From: Bacteroidales bacterium
GTDB lineage: Bacteria > Bacteroidota > Bacteroidia > Bacteroidales > UBA932
Reading direction: 5' to 3'
Assembly: GCA_024693285.1 (NCBI GenBank)
Contig: JAILLE010000012.1
Coordinates: forward strand, 1-64,000
DNA length: 64,000 bases
The translations under genes were made by a program, and so were the position numbers. Of the stretch, positions 62,401-64,000 are shown in pieces (the first letter of the stretch is position 1; each line of letters begins with the position of its first letter). The notes under the pieces are model-generated. The model was not told the DNA's origin, searched no databases, and was given only the letters and a program-made list of their open reading frames with translations.

Positions 62401-64000
62401 ACACCACCTTGAACCTGTCACTCTTCTCCATCGCCTCGTTAGCATCCATATCAGGCGGAATAACTACAGGAATGATAATGTAGCCATATTTCTTTCCCGT
62501 AGCAGTTCTCATAACACGTCCTACAGACTGAACTACATCCACCTGTGAATTCCTCGGAGACAGGAAGAGAACAGCATCCAAGGACGGCACATCCACGCCT
62601 TCACTCAAGCATCGCACATTCGTCAGAATACGGCATTCGCCATCTTCTTCTGCTGCCTTCAACCACGCAAGTTTCTCTTCCCTTGTAGGAGCCGACATCG
62701 CACCGTCAATATGCTTGGCTACAACATTTACAATGCCCTTCTTTTCCTCTTCTGTCATATCTGCAAGATACTTATCCTTGCAGTTGTTCAATAAGTCTGT
62801 AGTAGCCTTGGAAACCTTGATATTGGAACAAAATGCAACGGCTTTCTTCATTGGTTCAGCGTCCGTCTGAAGAATATCCTGAGCGTCACCGATTATCTTC
62901 TTGGACAGGGCATTGATACAACCAACTATCTTTCCTCCATCATCGGCATTCACTTCGCCATTCTCATTTGTCAGATAGTTCCTGAGGGTTGGTGATATGT
63001 TCTCATCATTGATAGTCAGAATTAGCACCTTGTAATCGGATAGTAAGCCTTTATCAACGGCTTCTCCAAATCCAATCTTGTAGAACTCTTCACCGTACAG
63101 GTTGACATCATCCATAGAGCACAGGATAGCCTCTGCCTTGTCTGCCTTGCCCTTCGCCTCATCAGTGTAAAGGCGTGGCGTAGCCGTCATATAGACACGC
63201 TTCTTTGCCTTAATGTACTCGTTATAGTGAACCCATACAAAGTTGCTATCAGCGTCACCCTTTAGCGTTACGCCCGTGGTTCTATGGGCTTCATCACACA
63301 CTACTAAGTCAAAGATTCCATATTCGTCATTCTCTTTGGCGAACAGGCTATTCTTATCTCCTGCAAGAAGGCGTTTCTGAGCCTCAGAAACAACCTGTAT
63401 GGATTGATATGTGGAGAACACCACCGTCATTCCATCCGTGTTGTTTTCTTGAGCGTAACGGAGCCTTTCTACGATTTCACTGACACTCGTGGAAGCAGGG
63501 AGAGCCAAATCTACAGTGGAATAAGTCTCATCCTCGTTCTGTGTTGTTTTCTTCGCCACTCCTGCATCGCTACACACACAAATCGGATAAATTGGATTGA
63601 TTGCCTGAGCACTCCACTCCCTCAGCATCTGTCCCAACAGAGCAATGGACGGAACCAAGAACAAAACCAAGCCCTTCCCATTCGTTTCCTGCTCTGCAAG
63701 CCTCAGGGAAGTGAACGTCTTGCCCGTTCCGCAAGCCATAATCATCTTGCCCCTATCGTGGGTTTTGAAATATTCCTTGGCATTATCCAAAGCCTTCTGT
63801 TGGTGCTCACGGACTTCAAATGGTTTCTGCCTTGAACCGTCTCCAAAGATACCCTGAGCCAATTTCTCCCAATCCACACCATCGTTTTCCAAATCATATA
63901 AGCCGATTCGGTTTACAGGTGGTGTTTGACGCAGGATTGTCTCTTCGGCATTGCTACCCCACTTGTTAGTGGTGCTTATCCATAGACGGTGAGAGAAATT
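59417..64000 (-). CDS. Type ISP-like single-chain restriction-modification enzyme, 5' end outside the window
   Basis: 1527 residues are visible and the frame is open to the window edge, so the N-terminus lies outside. In order: an SF2 helicase core with Walker A MACGTGKTFTSLRL (near 63735), the DEAHR box (near 63290) and motif V/VI CLSEGVDVPSLDAVLFLSP with QSVGRVMR (near 62560); a coupler; a gamma-type N6-adenine methyltransferase with DPFTGTGTFITRLLQ (near 61590) and NPPYS (near 61245); and a long C-terminal target-recognition region. This is the LlaGI/LlaBIII architecture, in which an Mrr-type PD-(D/E)XK nuclease comes first; that nuclease would be beyond the window. First gene seen of the defence cluster. 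Confidence 0.88.
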   Translation of the reverse strand, partial: NFSHRLWISTTNKWGSNAEETILRQTPPVNRIGLYDLENDGVDWEKLAQGIFGDGSRQKPFEVREHQQKALDNAKEYFKTHDRGKMIMACGTGKTFTSLRLAEQETNGKGLVLFLVPSIALLGQMLREWSAQAINPIYPICVCSDAGVAKKTTQNEDETYSTVDLALPASTSVSEIVERLRYAQENNTDGMTVVFSTYQSIQVVSEAQKRLLAGDKNSLFAKENDEYGIFDLVVCDEAHRTTGVTLKGDADSNFVWVHYNEYIKAKKRVYMTATPRLYTDEAKGKADKAEAILCSMDDVNLYGEEFYKIGFGEAVDKGLLSDYKVLILTINDENISPTLRNYLTNENGEVNADDGGKIVGCINALSKKIIGDAQDILQTDAEPMKKAVAFCSNIKVSKATTDLLNNCKDKYLADMTEEEKKGIVNVVAKHIDGAMSAPTREEKLAWLKAAEEDGECRILTNVRCLSEGVDVPSLDAVLFLSPRNSQVDVVQSVGRVMRTATGKKYGYIIIPVVIPPDMDANEAMEKSDRFKVVWTVLNALRAHDDRFEATVNKIELNKKKPRQVLIGGVSGFGGSDGWEYSNAGALNDNSELYKQMELQFEELSNTFYAKMVQKVGDKRYWEQWAGDVATIAAAHIKRIKRLIAEDGKPKREFERFIKGLRKNINPSISEEEAIEMLSQHIITKPVFEALFDNYSFVNSNPISKSMQKVLDLIEEQNPEEDSARLDAFYDSVRRRAKGIDNAESKQRVIVELYDKFFKAAFPKVVEKLGIVYTPVEVVDYIVKSVAWILKQEFGRDISDENVHILDPFTGTGTFITRLLQSGVISKDALARKYDKEIHANEIVLLAYYIASINIENVFHDIQGEEDGYKAFNGICLTDTFQLGEEANADNLYSDVFPHNSKRVQEQKRKPITIIIGNPPYSVGQKSANDNAQNQEYPTLNRRIEDTYAADTDSMKRSLYDTYIKAFRWASDRLGKEGGVIGFVTNGSWLDGVAQDGFRKCLEREFSSLYVFNLRGNCRTQGELRKREAGNVFGLGSRTPISITILVKKVNIDRKKAKIYYHDIGDYLSREDKLRIIKSYGSIDNPAMGWRILEPNEHGDWINHRNEQYGSYIPLDGEKKGKNNKSFFNIYSAGVITNREAWAYSSSCLELRKNIQSCINFYNEELVRYKTYLSESGSISEDEKKDVKSFMSKDERRIKWDEGLFKEASRYNTLSYNEESMRKAMYRPFFKQNVYFDSKLNWSRYLQPLLFPYQGCNNLIIAMVGGGTTKDFSVLISDGIVDRQCMANGQCFPLYWYDESTADIADLFNQAAEEEVMDRYIRRDGISDWILRECKQRYGNKVTKEDIFYYVYGILHSPDYRTTFEADLKKMLPRLPLVDKPEEFMSFSQAGRKLADLHLNYEYVEPYQGVAIKTTSDNPSYEVEKMRLGKLDSKTADKSVIFYNNQITIMNIPLETYDYVVNGKSALEWIMERYQVTTDGKSGIVNNPNDWSREHGDEKYIFNLVLRIITVSIETMKIVNDLPKLKFE

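Noticed and set aside
55576..64000. A DarT-NADAR toxin-antitoxin pair
   Set aside because: None of the neighbouring proteins in view shows a DarT/ADP-ribosyltransferase motif, so NADAR cannot be assigned as an antitoxin to a visible toxin.

Overview
The window is a stretch of a Bacteroidota (most likely Bacteroidales) chromosome. The evidence is family-level: an arginine operon with the N-succinylornithine transcarbamylase typical of Bacteroides, DUF5686, DUF4783, BACON and LES-type lipoproteins, the Bacteroidota form of RpoZ, tandem OmpH/Skp proteins beside BamA, and about fifteen upstream regions with the Bacteroidota -7 promoter element TAnnTTTG instead of sigma70 boxes. Genus and species cannot be read from the sequence. 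The first ~53.6 kb is moderately GC-rich core chromosome; the last ~10.3 kb, beginning at a tRNA-His gene, is visibly AT-richer accessory DNA.

Layout. 0-5.4 kb: 3' end of rng (RNase G), converging on lnt, a DUF5686 outer-membrane protein and a DUF4783 protein. 5.5-9.4 kb: rlmH translationally coupled to a 1136-residue NtrY-like histidine kinase. 9.4-14.3 kb: secreted endonuclease/exonuclease/phosphatase lipoprotein, SH3b protein, glycerate kinase and a GH32 fructan hydrolase. 14.4-17.1 kb: tRNA-Arg(CCT), rpmF, DUF177 and typA. 17.2-25.9 kb: a nine-gene minus-strand arginine operon argR-GNAT-argG-argC-argD-argF'-argB-argE-argH, with almost every junction overlapping or abutting, two ARG-box-like operators at its promoter, and an in-frame palindromic repeat inside argD. 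26-32.4 kb: guaA, a HAD phosphatase, three overlapping genes for unknown secreted or lipid-anchored proteins, and a CE15-type esterase. 32.4-38 kb: two tandem paralogous porins, an SLC13 anion transporter and gdhA. 38.1-43 kb: ompH, bamA, uppS and nadK. 43-47.6 kb: pdxJ, a second OmpH, a glycosyltransferase and a LysM/TolA-like/PBP-like protein. 47.6-53.6 kb: recN, rpoZ, bamD, trxB, phoH and a CapA-family protein.

The accessory region (53.6-64.0 kb) starts at tRNA-His(GTG), which, unlike the tRNA-Arg here, has an encoded CCA tail. It holds a DUF3853-like HTH protein, about 0.6 kb of AT-rich non-coding DNA with a triplicated motif, two very small genes, and a tightly packed minus-strand cluster reading: a giant single-chain Type ISP-like restriction-modification enzyme (running off the window end), a DUF262 protein with a C-terminal HNH/DUF1524-like motif, a 211-residue two-TM protein, a 92-residue protein, and an HTH-NADAR fusion. 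Type ISP enzymes and GmrSD-like DUF262 nucleases are known anti-phage families and NADAR enzymes remove ADP-ribose from guanine. Their packing into one apparent operon with two unrecognised proteins is the best candidate in the window for an undescribed defence system. No integrase is visible.
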